From assembly GCF_016834655.1 (NCBI RefSeq), contig NZ_JAENHP010000003.1:248001-312000 (forward strand): a DNA stretch of 64,000 nt. Reading direction: 5' to 3'. Shown here piece after piece: positions 24,360 through 34,035 of the stretch. Positions within the stretch are counted from its first letter, which is position 1, and every line of letters begins with the position of its first letter. Origin of the DNA: Paractinoplanes ovalisporus (GTDB taxonomy: Bacteria > Actinomycetota > Actinomycetes > Mycobacteriales > Micromonosporaceae). Under the pieces are notes generated by a model. It ran no database searches, was not told the origin of the DNA, and saw nothing but the letters and a program-made list of their open reading frames with translations. A program made the position numbers and the translations under genes.

Positions 24360-24841
24360 CCGGCCCGGATCGCGAAGCCGGCCCCGGCACCGAGGAGGGC
24401 ACCCACGCCGTTGTGGACGACGTCGACGGGGTCGCCGCCGCGGCCGATGAAGCCCTGCCACGCTTCGATCAGGAAACTCAGCACGGTGGCGGCGCCGACG
24501 ATCAGGGCGGGGCGCCGCCACAGCAGGGTTGCCAGCGCGGCGGGCGGCGCGAACAGGCCGATGTTGGCGAGTTTCTCGTGGGTGCCGGCGAATCCGTGGA
24601 CGAGGCCGGCCGGGCCGGTCCAGGCGCGCAGGTACACCTCGACGCCGTCGAGCGAGTAGTACGGGGTCCTCGTGGTGGTGGTCGCGGCCAGCACCGCCCC
24701 CACGACGACGATGAAGGCCGTGCCCAGCGACCCGCGTCCGAGGAGCCGCCCGAGCGGCCAGGCGAGCACGACGGTGAGCCCCAGGACGGCCAGCAGTCTC
24801 GGCTGGGCCACGACGTTGCCGATGATCCCCGCGTCCAGCAC
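24287..24841 (-). CDS. VanZ-like membrane protein
   Basis: This protein of about 184 residues has four hydrophobic segments and the VanZ pattern: HEKLANIGLFAPPAALA, EAWQGFIGRGGDPVDVVHNGVGALLG. VanZ domains are linked to glycopeptide (teicoplanin) tolerance in some bacteria, but chromosomal actinomycete copies are common and untested. The GTG start is uncertain; a TTG nine codons upstream is possible. The basic C-terminal tail overlaps the convergent hydrolase gene. Confidence 0.75.
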   Translation of the reverse strand: MLDAGIIGNVVAQPRLLAVLGLTVVLAWPLGRLLGRGSLGTAFIVVVGAVLAATTTTRTPYYSLDGVEVYLRAWTGPAGLVHGFAGTHEKLANIGLFAPPAALATLLWRRPALIVGAATVLSFLIEAWQGFIGRGGDPVDVVHNGVGALLGAGAGFAIRAGYRWRDRKSNSRALTGAGSSTTGR

Positions 24842-24941
24842 ACCGCCGAGCCTAGAGGCCCGGGCCAAGCCGGGCCGTCAGCGCAGCAGGCCGATGCCCA
24901 GGGTGACGGCGCCGACGGCCAGGCGGGTGGGGCGCAAGGGG

Positions 24942-25760
24942 TCAGGCGGCCTTCGGCAGGCCCTGGACGTCGGTGGCGGCCAGGCGGGACGCCATCGTGG
25001 TGCGAGCGGCGATCTTGGCGGCGTAGAGGGCTCGTTTGCGGGCGACGCAGCCGTCCTTGGCGCCGGTGGTGGTCTGCTGCTCCATGTGGGTGTTGAGGCC
25101 GTCGCGGAGCAGGGCCAGGGCCTCGGTGCGCAGCTGGGAGACGCGGCTCTCGGTGACGCCGAGTTCGGCGGCGACCTCGGCCAGGGGGCGCTCGCGCAGG
25201 TAGGAGGCTTCGACGACGTGGCGCAGCTTTTCCGGGAGCACGGCCACGGCGTCGGTGAGGTAGCCGATGCGCTCGCGGTGCAGCAGCATCTCCTCGGGGT
25301 TGAGGGCGGTCTCGGCGACCATGTCCTCGGCGCCGGCGGTGAAGCCCTGCAGGCTGAGCACGGCGGCGCGTTGGACGTCGTCGTGGGTGTGGGCGAGTTC
25401 GCTGACGGCGACGCCGAGCAGGCTGGCCAGTTCGGTGTCGGTGGGGGTGCGGCCCAGCCGGGTGGTCAGTTCCTGGCGGGCCTGCTCGGCGCGGCGGGCC
25501 CGGGCCCGCACGGAGCGGCTGGCCCAGTCCATGCCGCGCAGTTCGTCGAGCAGGGCGCCGCGTACGCGCAGGGCGGCGAACCGGCCGAACGGGATGCCGC
25601 GGGTGGGGTCGTAGGCGCGGGCGGCGGTGACCAGGGCGGTGTAGCCGGCCGAGGCGAGGTCGTCGCGGTGCACGTGCGGCGGGACCTTGAACAGCATCTC
25701 GCGGACCATGTGGCCGACCAGGGCCATGTTGTCGCGGACCAGCGTGTCGATGGTGTCCAT
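24942..25760 (-). CDS. FliA/WhiG-type sigma factor
   Basis: This 272-residue sigma-70 protein has region 2 (DDLASAGYTALVTAARAYDP, FGRFAALRVRGALLDELR), region 3 (LGRTPTDTELASLLG) and region 4 (LPEKLRHVVEASYLRERPLAEVAAELGV). This layout is that of FliA-type flagellar/sporulation sigma factors. Actinoplanes uses FliA homologues for zoospore flagella, so this fits a motile-spore actinomycete; the host assignment is inference. An extra 45-residue tail after region 4 (from about residue 227, rich in Ala/Lys/Arg) is unusual for FliA. No anti-sigma gene is adjacent. Confidence 0.8.
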   Translation of the reverse strand: MDTIDTLVRDNMALVGHMVREMLFKVPPHVHRDDLASAGYTALVTAARAYDPTRGIPFGRFAALRVRGALLDELRGMDWASRSVRARARRAEQARQELTTRLGRTPTDTELASLLGVAVSELAHTHDDVQRAAVLSLQGFTAGAEDMVAETALNPEEMLLHRERIGYLTDAVAVLPEKLRHVVEASYLRERPLAEVAAELGVTESRVSQLRTEALALLRDGLNTHMEQQTTTGAKDGCVARKRALYAAKIAARTTMASRLAATDVQGLPKAA

Positions 25761-25865
25761 CGGTGTTCCCCCTTGTCGGTGCTGACAGGGAGGAACTTTT
25801 GTGGCCGCCGGGTGCAGAAGCCGGTTACCGGCGGTTGCTGCTTGGTTGCACCTCGCGAAGAGTTC

Positions 25866-26477
25866 TCAAGTGAGCAGCCAGCCGTTCTCGACGGCGAGGC
25901 GGACGGCTTCGGCGCGGGTGCGGGCGCCGGTCTTGCCGATGGCGGCGGACAGGTGGTTGCGGACGGTGCCTTCGGACAGGTGCAGTTCCCGGGCGATGTC
26001 GGCGACGGTGCCGCCGTCGCGGGCGGCCCGCAGCACCCCGGTCTCGCGGTCGGTCAGCGGGGAGTCGCCCTGGGCCAGGGACTGGGCGGCCAGGGCGGGG
26101 TCGACGACGCGCAGGCCTTCGTGGACGCGGCGGACGGCGTCGGCGAGTTGCCGGGCCGGGGTGTCCTTGACGACGAAGCCGCTGGCCCCGGCGGCCATGG
26201 CCTGTCTGAGGTAGCCGGCCCGGCCGAAGGTGGTGACCATCAGGACCCGCACGGCGGGCTGGGCCTGCAGCAGGGCCCGGGCGGCGGCCACCCCGTCGAG
26301 GCCGGGCATCTCCACGTCGAGCAGCGCCACGTCGGGTTCGCTGGCGGCTGCGGCGGCCACGACCTCGTCGCCGCGGCCGACCTCGGCGACGACTTTGAGG
26401 TCGGGTTCGAGGTCGAGCAGGGCCGCCATGGCGCCGCGGACCAGGGCCTGGTCGTCGGCGAGCAGCACTTTGATCAT
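25866..26477 (-). CDS. NarL/DesR-like response regulator
   Basis: This 203-residue protein has a receiver domain (acidic pair DD at 8-9, phospho-acceptor in VALLDVEMPG, Lys in VVKDTPA) and a LuxR-type HTH (LTDRETGVLRAARDG, GTVRNHLSAAIGK). Its ATG overlaps the TGA of the kinase gene, so the pair is coupled. It most likely controls its own four-gene operon with the upstream ABC exporter. Confidence 0.9.
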   Translation of the reverse strand: MIKVLLADDQALVRGAMAALLDLEPDLKVVAEVGRGDEVVAAAAASEPDVALLDVEMPGLDGVAAARALLQAQPAVRVLMVTTFGRAGYLRQAMAAGASGFVVKDTPARQLADAVRRVHEGLRVVDPALAAQSLAQGDSPLTDRETGVLRAARDGGTVADIARELHLSEGTVRNHLSAAIGKTGARTRAEAVRLAVENGWLLT

Positions 26478-27574
26478 GTTGGTACCTCCACGCGTACCCG
26501 GAATCCGGGTGAGTCTTCACGGCCGCCCGCGGTGAGCCGGCCACCGACGGCTTCGGCCCGGCGCCGCAGCCCGGTCAGGCCCTGACCGGACGGGCCGCCG
26601 TGGGAGCCGACGCCGTCGTCGAGGATCTCCACGCTGGCCGGGGCGAGCAGCACCCGCACGTGCCGGGCCCGGCTGTGGCGCACCACGTTGGTGACGGCTT
26701 CGCGGATGGTCCAGGCGAACAGTTCCCGGTTGCGGGTGGGCACGTCGTCGGCGGCGCCGGGCAGGTCCGCTTCGACGTTGGCGGCGGCCAGGGCTTCGCG
26801 GGCGGCGGCGATCTCACCGGGCAGGGAGATGCCCCGTACGCCCATGGCGGTGGCCCGCACGTCGGCCAGGGCGTCGCGGGCCAGCCCTTCCAGGTCGGCC
26901 AGTTCCTTGCGGGCCCGGTCGAGGTCGACGTCGAGCAGCCGCTGCGCCAGTTCGGCCTTGACGGTGACCACGGTCAGGGAGTGGCCGAGGATGTCGTGCA
27001 GGTCGGCGGCGATGCGGGCCCTTTCGTCGGCCACGGCCCGGTCGGCCAGTTCCTTCTGCGCCACGACGAGGCGGGCCTGCCGTTCGAAGGCGGCCCGGAA
27101 CCCGTACGAGGCCGCCGATCCCAGCAGCACGGCGAGGCCGTACCCGCCGTCGCTCCACCCGTCGACGACCCGGGGCAGGATCTCGGCCGCCCCGAACAGG
27201 CTCAGCGCGAGCGGGGCGGCCTGCGCGACCGGCAGCTGCACCATGGCGAGGGCGGCGATGTAGACCAGGCAGCTCAGGGCGTGGTCGCCGGCGCCGGGGA
27301 CCTGCAGCCCGAACAGGGCCAGCAGCAGCGCGACGCCGAGCCAGGTGTGCAGCACGTGCCGGCGCGGGTGTCTGCTGTGGCGTACCGCCCGGGCCCGGCC
27401 CACCAGGTACAGGTAGGTCACCGCGAACGCGGCCACCGAGATCAGCCCGGCCACCCGCCAGTACATGCGGGGCTGATCGAGCAGGGCGCCGACGGTGCCG
27501 CCGAGGTAGAACAGCCAGACGGCGGCGAACATCCACCCGTATTTCGGGGGGCGGCCCGCCGTCGTCGTGGTCAT
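26474..27574 (-). CDS. DesK-like sensor histidine kinase
   Basis: This 366-residue kinase has an N-terminal sensor of five to six membrane helices (about 14-160), then the HisKA_3 box DLHDILGHSLTVVT with the phospho-His, and an HATPase domain (IREAVTNVVRHSRA, LDDGVG, GLTGLRRRAEAVGG). The helical sensor without an extracellular domain is typical of kinases that sense membrane state or a neighbouring transporter. It lies 17 bp after the ABC permease gene. Confidence 0.9.
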   Translation of the reverse strand: MTTTTAGRPPKYGWMFAAVWLFYLGGTVGALLDQPRMYWRVAGLISVAAFAVTYLYLVGRARAVRHSRHPRRHVLHTWLGVALLLALFGLQVPGAGDHALSCLVYIAALAMVQLPVAQAAPLALSLFGAAEILPRVVDGWSDGGYGLAVLLGSAASYGFRAAFERQARLVVAQKELADRAVADERARIAADLHDILGHSLTVVTVKAELAQRLLDVDLDRARKELADLEGLARDALADVRATAMGVRGISLPGEIAAAREALAAANVEADLPGAADDVPTRNRELFAWTIREAVTNVVRHSRARHVRVLLAPASVEILDDGVGSHGGPSGQGLTGLRRRAEAVGGRLTAGGREDSPGFRVRVEVPT

Positions 27575-27591
27575 GAGGGAGAACTTACGGT

Positions 27592-28370
27592 TCACACGCG
27601 GGCGGTGTCGCGCCGGAACCGCCACATCGCGCCGGCTGCGAACAGGGCCGTCCACACCACCACGTTGAGCACGGCCAGCCACAGGTTGCCGTCGTGGGTC
27701 AGCGGGTAGCGGGCGATCTCGCCGACCCCGTACACGGGAGTGAATTTCGCGATGGTGGCGAAGGTGTGGCCGAGCTGGTCGACCGGCACGAACAGCCCAC
27801 CGGCGAACGACAGGACGGCCAGCACCGGCCCGAGGATCTGCATGACGTTCTCGCTGGGCAGCAGGTAACCCATGAACAGGCCGAACGCGGCGAACACGAG
27901 CGCGCACACCCAGGCCAGCAGGCCGCAGCCGATCCAGGCGGAGGCCGGCAGCTGCGCCCCCGAGAGCGAGCCGACCACGAACGCGACCACCACCGACACC
28001 GCACCGATGATCATGGCGAGGACCAGTTTCACGGCGATGTAGGCGGCCGGGCGCAGCGGGGTCAGCCGCAGCTGCCGGCTCCACCCGGCGGCGCGTTCGA
28101 TCGAGACCATCGCGCCGCCGCTGGTGGTGGCCAGCATCGCCCCGTACACGGCCATGCTGACCAGGATGTAACCGGTGAGGTTGCCGCCGCCGACCCGTTC
28201 GGTCTTGTAGTCGCCGCTGGTGCCGAACAGCAGGAAGAACACGGCGGGCATGACGAGGGTGAAGACGACGGTGCGGCGGTTGCGGACCATGCGGCGCAGC
28301 TCGAGGCGGATCATGCCGGGGCTGAACCCGCCGAACTTCGGCAGATTCCTCGCGGGAACGGCAGCGATGG

Positions 28371-28374
<4 letters not shown>
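27592..28374 (-). CDS. ABC-2 type exporter permease
   Basis: This 260-residue protein has six predicted helices and the ABC-2 motif run GGLFVPVDQLGHTFATIAKF before the last helices. It pairs with the upstream ATPase; their ends overlap as ATGA. This is the pattern of drug or lipid exporters next to DesKR systems. The cargo is unknown. Confidence 0.9.
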
Positions 28375-29297
<923 letters not shown>

Positions 29298-29415
29298 GAC
29301 CTCATCGTCGGCCCGGGCCCGGCCCGGTTCTGCTGCTACGCGTCACGAGGCGGCCATGACATTCGTCAGGGTCCACCCCTGGCGCGCGTGTGGCGGGTGT
29401 GGCGAGAATGCGTCG

Positions 29416-29940
29416 ATGGAACCCACCCACAGCGCCCTGATCGTCGCCGTCGCCGAGGCCGAACCGTATGTGGCGGCCCACCGGGACCGGCTCGACGCGG
29501 CCGCGTCGTGGGGGGTGCCCGCCCACATCACCGTGCTGTACCCGTTCCTGGCACCGGCCGAGATCGACGAGCATGTGCTGGCAGGTCTGCGCCACGCCGC
29601 GGCCGGGGTGCCCGCGTTCTTCTGCGACCTGGCCGCGGTGAAGTGGTTCGGGGAGCGGGTGGTGTGGCTGGCCCCGGAACCGGCCGGCCCGTTCCAGGCC
29701 CTCACCGGCGCCGTCACCGCCCGGTTCCCGCAGGTGCGCCCCTACGAGGGGGCGTTCGACGACGTGGTGCCCCACCTGACGATCGGCCACGACCATCCGC
29801 CGGCCGAGCTGAAGGCGGCAGCCGACGACGTGGCGGCGCATCTGCCGGTCCCGGTGCGGGTGACCTCGATGCGCCTGGCCGTGGGCAGGCCGGTGCCCGG
29901 CCGCTCGTGGACGACTCTGGAGGAGTTCGCCCTCGGCTGA
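29416..29940 (+). CDS. 2H phosphoesterase (2'-5' RNA ligase family)
   Basis: This 174-residue protein has two HxT/S motifs, HIT at 37-39 and HLT at 120-122, which form the catalytic pair of the LigT/2H superfamily. Members open cyclic phosphates or join or cleave 2'-5' RNA bonds. The ATG (MEPTHSALIVAV) lacks a strong ribosome site. It is divergent from the ABC operon and convergent with the MMPL gene. Confidence 0.85.
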   Translation: MEPTHSALIVAVAEAEPYVAAHRDRLDAAASWGVPAHITVLYPFLAPAEIDEHVLAGLRHAAAGVPAFFCDLAAVKWFGERVVWLAPEPAGPFQALTGAVTARFPQVRPYEGAFDDVVPHLTIGHDHPPAELKAAADDVAAHLPVPVRVTSMRLAVGRPVPGRSWTTLEEFALG

Positions 29941-29961
29941 CCGGGCCCCGGGTGTGCGCGG

Positions 29962-32091
29962 TCAGCGCAGCACAAGCTCCTTCGGCTCCGGCTCCCCGGC
30001 CGGCTTGCCGGTGAGGTGGCGGGTCAGTTTCTCGCCCTCCACGTCGACGTTCGGCAGGATCCGGTCGAGCCAGCGGGGCAGCCACCACGCCGACCGGCCG
30101 AGCAGCGTCATCACGGCCGGCACCAGGATCATCCGCACCACGATGGCGTCGAACAGGATGGCCATGCCGAGGCCGAACCCGACGGATTTGATGATGGCTT
30201 CGGGGCCGAGCATGAACCCGAAGAACACGCTCATCATGATCAGGGCGGCCGCGGTGACGACCCGGGCGCCGTGGCCGAACCCGGAGACCACGGCCTGGCG
30301 GGCCGGGGCGCCGTGCACGAAGTCCTCGCGCATGCGGGTCACCAGGAACACCTGGTAGTCCATGGCCAGGCCGAACACGATGCCGATGAGCAGGATCGGC
30401 AGGAAACTGATGATCGGGCCGGTCTGCGACACCCCGAGCAGGTCAGCCGCCCACCCCCACTGGAACACCGCCACCAGGGCCCCGAACGTGGCCCCGACCG
30501 ACAGCAGGAAGCCGAGGGTGGCTTTCAACGGCACCAGCAGCGACCGGAACACCAGGGCGAGCAGGATGAACGCGAGACCGACGACCAGGGCCAGATACGG
30601 CAGCAGCGCCCCGGCCAGTTTCTCGCTGATGTCGACGTTGACGGCGGTGGTGCCGGTGACACCGAGGGTGCCGTCGAGGTCACGGATGGCGTGCACGAGG
30701 TCTTCAGTCTTGGCGTCGTCGGGGGCGGTGGTCGGGATGACGGTGAGCACGGAGGTGTCACCGGCCGGGTTGGTGACCGGCGGGGTGATGACGGCGACGT
30801 CGCCGAGACCCTTGATCTGCTGGGTGAGCGGGGCGGCGGTGGACGCGTCGGTGACCACGGTCAGCGGCCCGTTGAACCCGGGACCGAAACCGTCGGCGAG
30901 CAGGTCGTAGGCCTTGCGCTGGGTGGTGTCGGGGGCCGAGCTGCCCTCGGTGGGCAGGCCCAGGCGCAGGTCGGCGGCGGGCAGCGCGATCACGCCGAGC
31001 CCGACCACGGCGAGAAGCAGATACGCCACGGGGCGGCGGGCGATGGCCCGGGCCCAGCGGACTCCCAGGGCGGGTTTGGCGGCGTGGTCGCGTACGGGAA
31101 CCGCTTTGATCTTCTTGCCGGCGAAACCGAGCAGGGCGGGCAGCAGGGTCAGCGCGATCAGCACGGACACGGCGACGGTGCCGGCGGCGGCGACACCCAT
31201 CTGGGTCAGGAACGGAATGCCGACCACGGCCAGCCCGGCCAGAGCGATCACCACCGTCAGACCGGCGAACACCACGGCCGACCCGGCGGTGCCGGCCGCG
31301 CGTCCGGCGGCTTCGGCCCGGTCGTGCCCGGCGGCCAGCTCCCCGCGGTACCGCGACACGATGAACAGGGCGTAGTCGATGGCCACGGCCAGACCGAGCA
31401 TCATGGCCAGGGTGCTGGTGGTGGCGGACAGGTCGGTGAACGCGGTCGCGATCCCGATCGACGCGGCCCCGATCCCCACCCCGATGATCGCGGTCAGCAG
31501 CGGCAGCCCGGCCGCGACCAGCGACCCGAACGTGATCAGCAGGACCACCGCGGCCACCCCGAGACCGATGATCTCCGCGATCGGGGTGTGTCCCTCCTCG
31601 GTCAGGGCGTCCCCGCTGATCTCCACGGTCAGCCCGGCGTCCCGGCCGGACTGGGCCGCGGCCAGCAGACCGTCCTGCGCGGCGTCGGACACCTCGGTCG
31701 CGGGCACGGTGTAGGTGACCTGGGCGTAGGCGACGGTGCCGTCGGCGTTGACGGTCTTCGCCTCGTACGGGTCGGCCACCGCCGCCACCTGCGGGGAGGT
31801 GCGCAGCTGGGCCACCGTCTTCTCGACGGCGGCCTTGTCCAGGCGACCGTCGGGGTCGGCGAACACGACGCGGGCCGACGCGGTGTTGCCGGCGGCCTGC
31901 GGGAAACGTTCCGTGAGCAGGTCGATCGTCTGCTGGGCGGGGGTGCCCGGGATGCTGAACGACGCGGTGGTCGGTTTCTGCAGCAGCGCCATGCCGGCCA
32001 CCGTGGCGATCAGCAGCGCCACCCACGCGAGCGCCACCGTGAAGCGGCGGCGGAACGAGAACCGGCCCAGCCGGTAGAGGAACGTAGCCAT
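29962..32091 (-). CDS. MMPL/RND-family membrane transporter
   Basis: This 709-residue protein has an N-terminal helix, a large extracytoplasmic loop (about 40-170), five helices, a second loop and five more helices, the duplicated MMPL layout. AMMLGLAVAIDYALFIVSRYR and LAMDYQVFLVTRMRED carry the intramembrane Asp-Tyr pairs used for proton coupling. Actinomycete MMPL proteins export lipids, pigments or drugs. I chose the ATG of MATFLYRLG because the longer frame lacks hydrophobicity. It is divergent from a two-component system that may regulate it. Confidence 0.9.
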   Translation of the reverse strand: MATFLYRLGRFSFRRRFTVALAWVALLIATVAGMALLQKPTTASFSIPGTPAQQTIDLLTERFPQAAGNTASARVVFADPDGRLDKAAVEKTVAQLRTSPQVAAVADPYEAKTVNADGTVAYAQVTYTVPATEVSDAAQDGLLAAAQSGRDAGLTVEISGDALTEEGHTPIAEIIGLGVAAVVLLITFGSLVAAGLPLLTAIIGVGIGAASIGIATAFTDLSATTSTLAMMLGLAVAIDYALFIVSRYRGELAAGHDRAEAAGRAAGTAGSAVVFAGLTVVIALAGLAVVGIPFLTQMGVAAAGTVAVSVLIALTLLPALLGFAGKKIKAVPVRDHAAKPALGVRWARAIARRPVAYLLLAVVGLGVIALPAADLRLGLPTEGSSAPDTTQRKAYDLLADGFGPGFNGPLTVVTDASTAAPLTQQIKGLGDVAVITPPVTNPAGDTSVLTVIPTTAPDDAKTEDLVHAIRDLDGTLGVTGTTAVNVDISEKLAGALLPYLALVVGLAFILLALVFRSLLVPLKATLGFLLSVGATFGALVAVFQWGWAADLLGVSQTGPIISFLPILLIGIVFGLAMDYQVFLVTRMREDFVHGAPARQAVVSGFGHGARVVTAAALIMMSVFFGFMLGPEAIIKSVGFGLGMAILFDAIVVRMILVPAVMTLLGRSAWWLPRWLDRILPNVDVEGEKLTRHLTGKPAGEPEPKELVLR

Positions 32092-32239
32092 GCGCTCCAC
32101 GGTCCCGGCCGCGACGCCGCACCGCGTCGTCCCGCCGCGGTCGGCACCTACTGCGCCCGCAGTAACCGGCACGGGCGGGCCCTACTGCGACCGGACGACG
32201 ATGGTGCGCGCCGCCACGACATAGGTTCGGAGGGTGCAG

Positions 32240-33349
32240 ATGAACAGACGGCTGGTCGACCTGGTCTTCGCCGGGCTGGTCGTGGCGGTGGCGGCCACGG
32301 CCGAGAACACCATCGACGCGACCCGGCCGTTCGCGATCGCGGTCACCGGCATCGCCGTGGTCTACTGCCGGCGCCGCTGGCCCGTGCCGTCGCTGATCCT
32401 GGTCACCGTGGGCCTGATGGTCACCATCGTGGTGCAGCGGCCCTCGCAGGTGCTGCTGTTCCTGACCGGGCTGACGATGTACGAGATCACCCTGCGCACC
32501 ACGATGCGCCGGCCCTGGCTGTGCGGGCTGGCCTGCGCGACCCTGCTGTTCGCGGTCGGCATGATCGCCGACCCGGCCCAGTGGTGGTCGCTGAACTCGC
32601 TGGGCCTGTACGCGTGGATCGGCGGGGGCGGCGCGGTCGGGGAGGCCGTGCGGAACCGGCGCGCCTACATCGCGGAGATGACCGAACGGCTGCGCCAGGC
32701 CGAGCAGTCCCGCGAGCAGGAGGCCCGCCGCCGGGTGATGGACGAGCGGCTGCGCATCGCCCGGGAACTGCACGACGTGGTCGCCCACCACATCGCCGTG
32801 ATCAACGTGCAGGCCGGGGCGGCCGGGCACGTCATCAAACAGCACCCGGAACAGGCCGGCCCGGTGCTGGAGGTGATCCGGCAGGCCTCCGACAACGTGC
32901 TCCGCGAGATCAAATCGGTGATCGGGGTGCTGCGCGAGGACGGCGAGGCCGGCACCACCGAACCCAGCCCCGGCCTGGCCCGCGTGCCCGCCCTGCTCGA
33001 CGGGCTGACCGGCTTCGACGTGGTGTTCACCCAGACCGGCTCCCCGCAGCAGGTGCCCGCGATCGTCGACCTGGCCGCCTACCGGATCGTGCAGGAGGCC
33101 CTGACCAACGCGCACCGCTACGGCGACGGCCACGCCACCCTGACCATCAGCTACGAGGAGGCGGTCGTGACGATCGAGGTCACCAACCGCGTCCAGGGTC
33201 ACGGCGACGGTTCCGGGTTCGGGTTGATCGGGATGCGGGAACGGGCCGCCGCCGCGGGCGGTAGCGTCACCGCCGGACCCGATGGCGGCCGGTTCCGGCT
33301 GCTCGCCACCCTGCCCATCACCGCGTACGCCTTGGAGACCGCCCCGTGA
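32240..33349 (+). CDS. Sensor histidine kinase (HisKA_3 type)
   Basis: This 369-residue kinase has about five membrane helices in residues 5-145, a short coiled coil (RLRQAEQSREQEARRR), the H-box RELHDVVAHHIAVINV and an HATPase domain (VQEALTNAHRYG, GFGLIGMRERAAAAGG). GGAGG is 6 bases before the ATG; a GTG two codons earlier is possible. It faces the MMPL transporter, 148 bp away, which suggests that pump as target. Confidence 0.9.
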   Translation: MNRRLVDLVFAGLVVAVAATAENTIDATRPFAIAVTGIAVVYCRRRWPVPSLILVTVGLMVTIVVQRPSQVLLFLTGLTMYEITLRTTMRRPWLCGLACATLLFAVGMIADPAQWWSLNSLGLYAWIGGGGAVGEAVRNRRAYIAEMTERLRQAEQSREQEARRRVMDERLRIARELHDVVAHHIAVINVQAGAAGHVIKQHPEQAGPVLEVIRQASDNVLREIKSVIGVLREDGEAGTTEPSPGLARVPALLDGLTGFDVVFTQTGSPQQVPAIVDLAAYRIVQEALTNAHRYGDGHATLTISYEEAVVTIEVTNRVQGHGDGSGFGLIGMRERAAAAGGSVTAGPDGGRFRLLATLPITAYALETAP

Positions 33350-34023
33350 CGACCCGGGTCCTGCTCGCCGACGATCAGGCTTTGATCCGCGCCGGCTTCA
33401 AAATGATCATCGACGCGGAGGCGGGGATGCAGGTCGTCGCCGAGGCCTCCGACGGCCGGGAAGCGGTCGAGCTGGCCCGCACCCAGCGCGCCGACGTGGT
33501 GCTGATGGACATCCGCATGCCGGTCATGGACGGCCTGGAAGCCACCCGCCGTATCTCGGCCGACGACTCCCTGGCCGGGGTGCGGGTGCTGGTGGTGACC
33601 ACGTTCGAGGACGACGACAACGTGCTGCTGGCGCTGCAGGCCGGCGCCAGCGGGTTCGTCGGCAAGAACGTCGCCCCGGCCGACCTGCTGCAGGCCATCC
33701 GGGTCGTCGCCACCGGGGAGGCCCTGCTGTCCCCGGCCGCCACCCGCGGCCTGATCGGCCGGTTCCTGGAGAACCTGCGCCCCCCGGTGCGCACCGACGG
33801 GTTGAAGGTGCTCACCGACCGGGAACGCGAGATCCTGATCCTGGTCGCGCACGGCCTGAGCAACGAGGAGATCGCGGCCCGGCTGTTCCTGTCCCCGCTG
33901 ACCGCCAAGACCCACGTGAACCGGGCCATGGCCAAGCTGGAGGTCCGCGACCGGGCCCAGCTGGTCGTCCTGGCCTACCAGAGCGGCCTGGTCAACCCGG
34001 GTGACCAGCTGCCCGCCAGCTAG
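33346..34023 (+). CDS. NarL-family response regulator
   Basis: This 225-residue protein has a receiver domain (ADDQALIRAG; phospho-Asp in VVLMDIRMPV; Lys in GKNVAP) and a LuxR HTH (LTDREREILILVAHG, LSPLTAKTHVNRAMAKL). The GTG start overlaps the TGA of the kinase gene. It is the cognate partner of that kinase. Confidence 0.92.
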   Translation: MTTRVLLADDQALIRAGFKMIIDAEAGMQVVAEASDGREAVELARTQRADVVLMDIRMPVMDGLEATRRISADDSLAGVRVLVVTTFEDDDNVLLALQAGASGFVGKNVAPADLLQAIRVVATGEALLSPAATRGLIGRFLENLRPPVRTDGLKVLTDREREILILVAHGLSNEEIAARLFLSPLTAKTHVNRAMAKLEVRDRAQLVVLAYQSGLVNPGDQLPAS

Positions 34024-34035
34024 GGTGGGCAGATC

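Noticed and set aside
30016..33264. Plus-strand frame of over 1000 codons
   Set aside because: It is antisense to the MMPL gene and then off-frame in the kinase gene. Long open antisense frames are expected in DNA this GC-rich.
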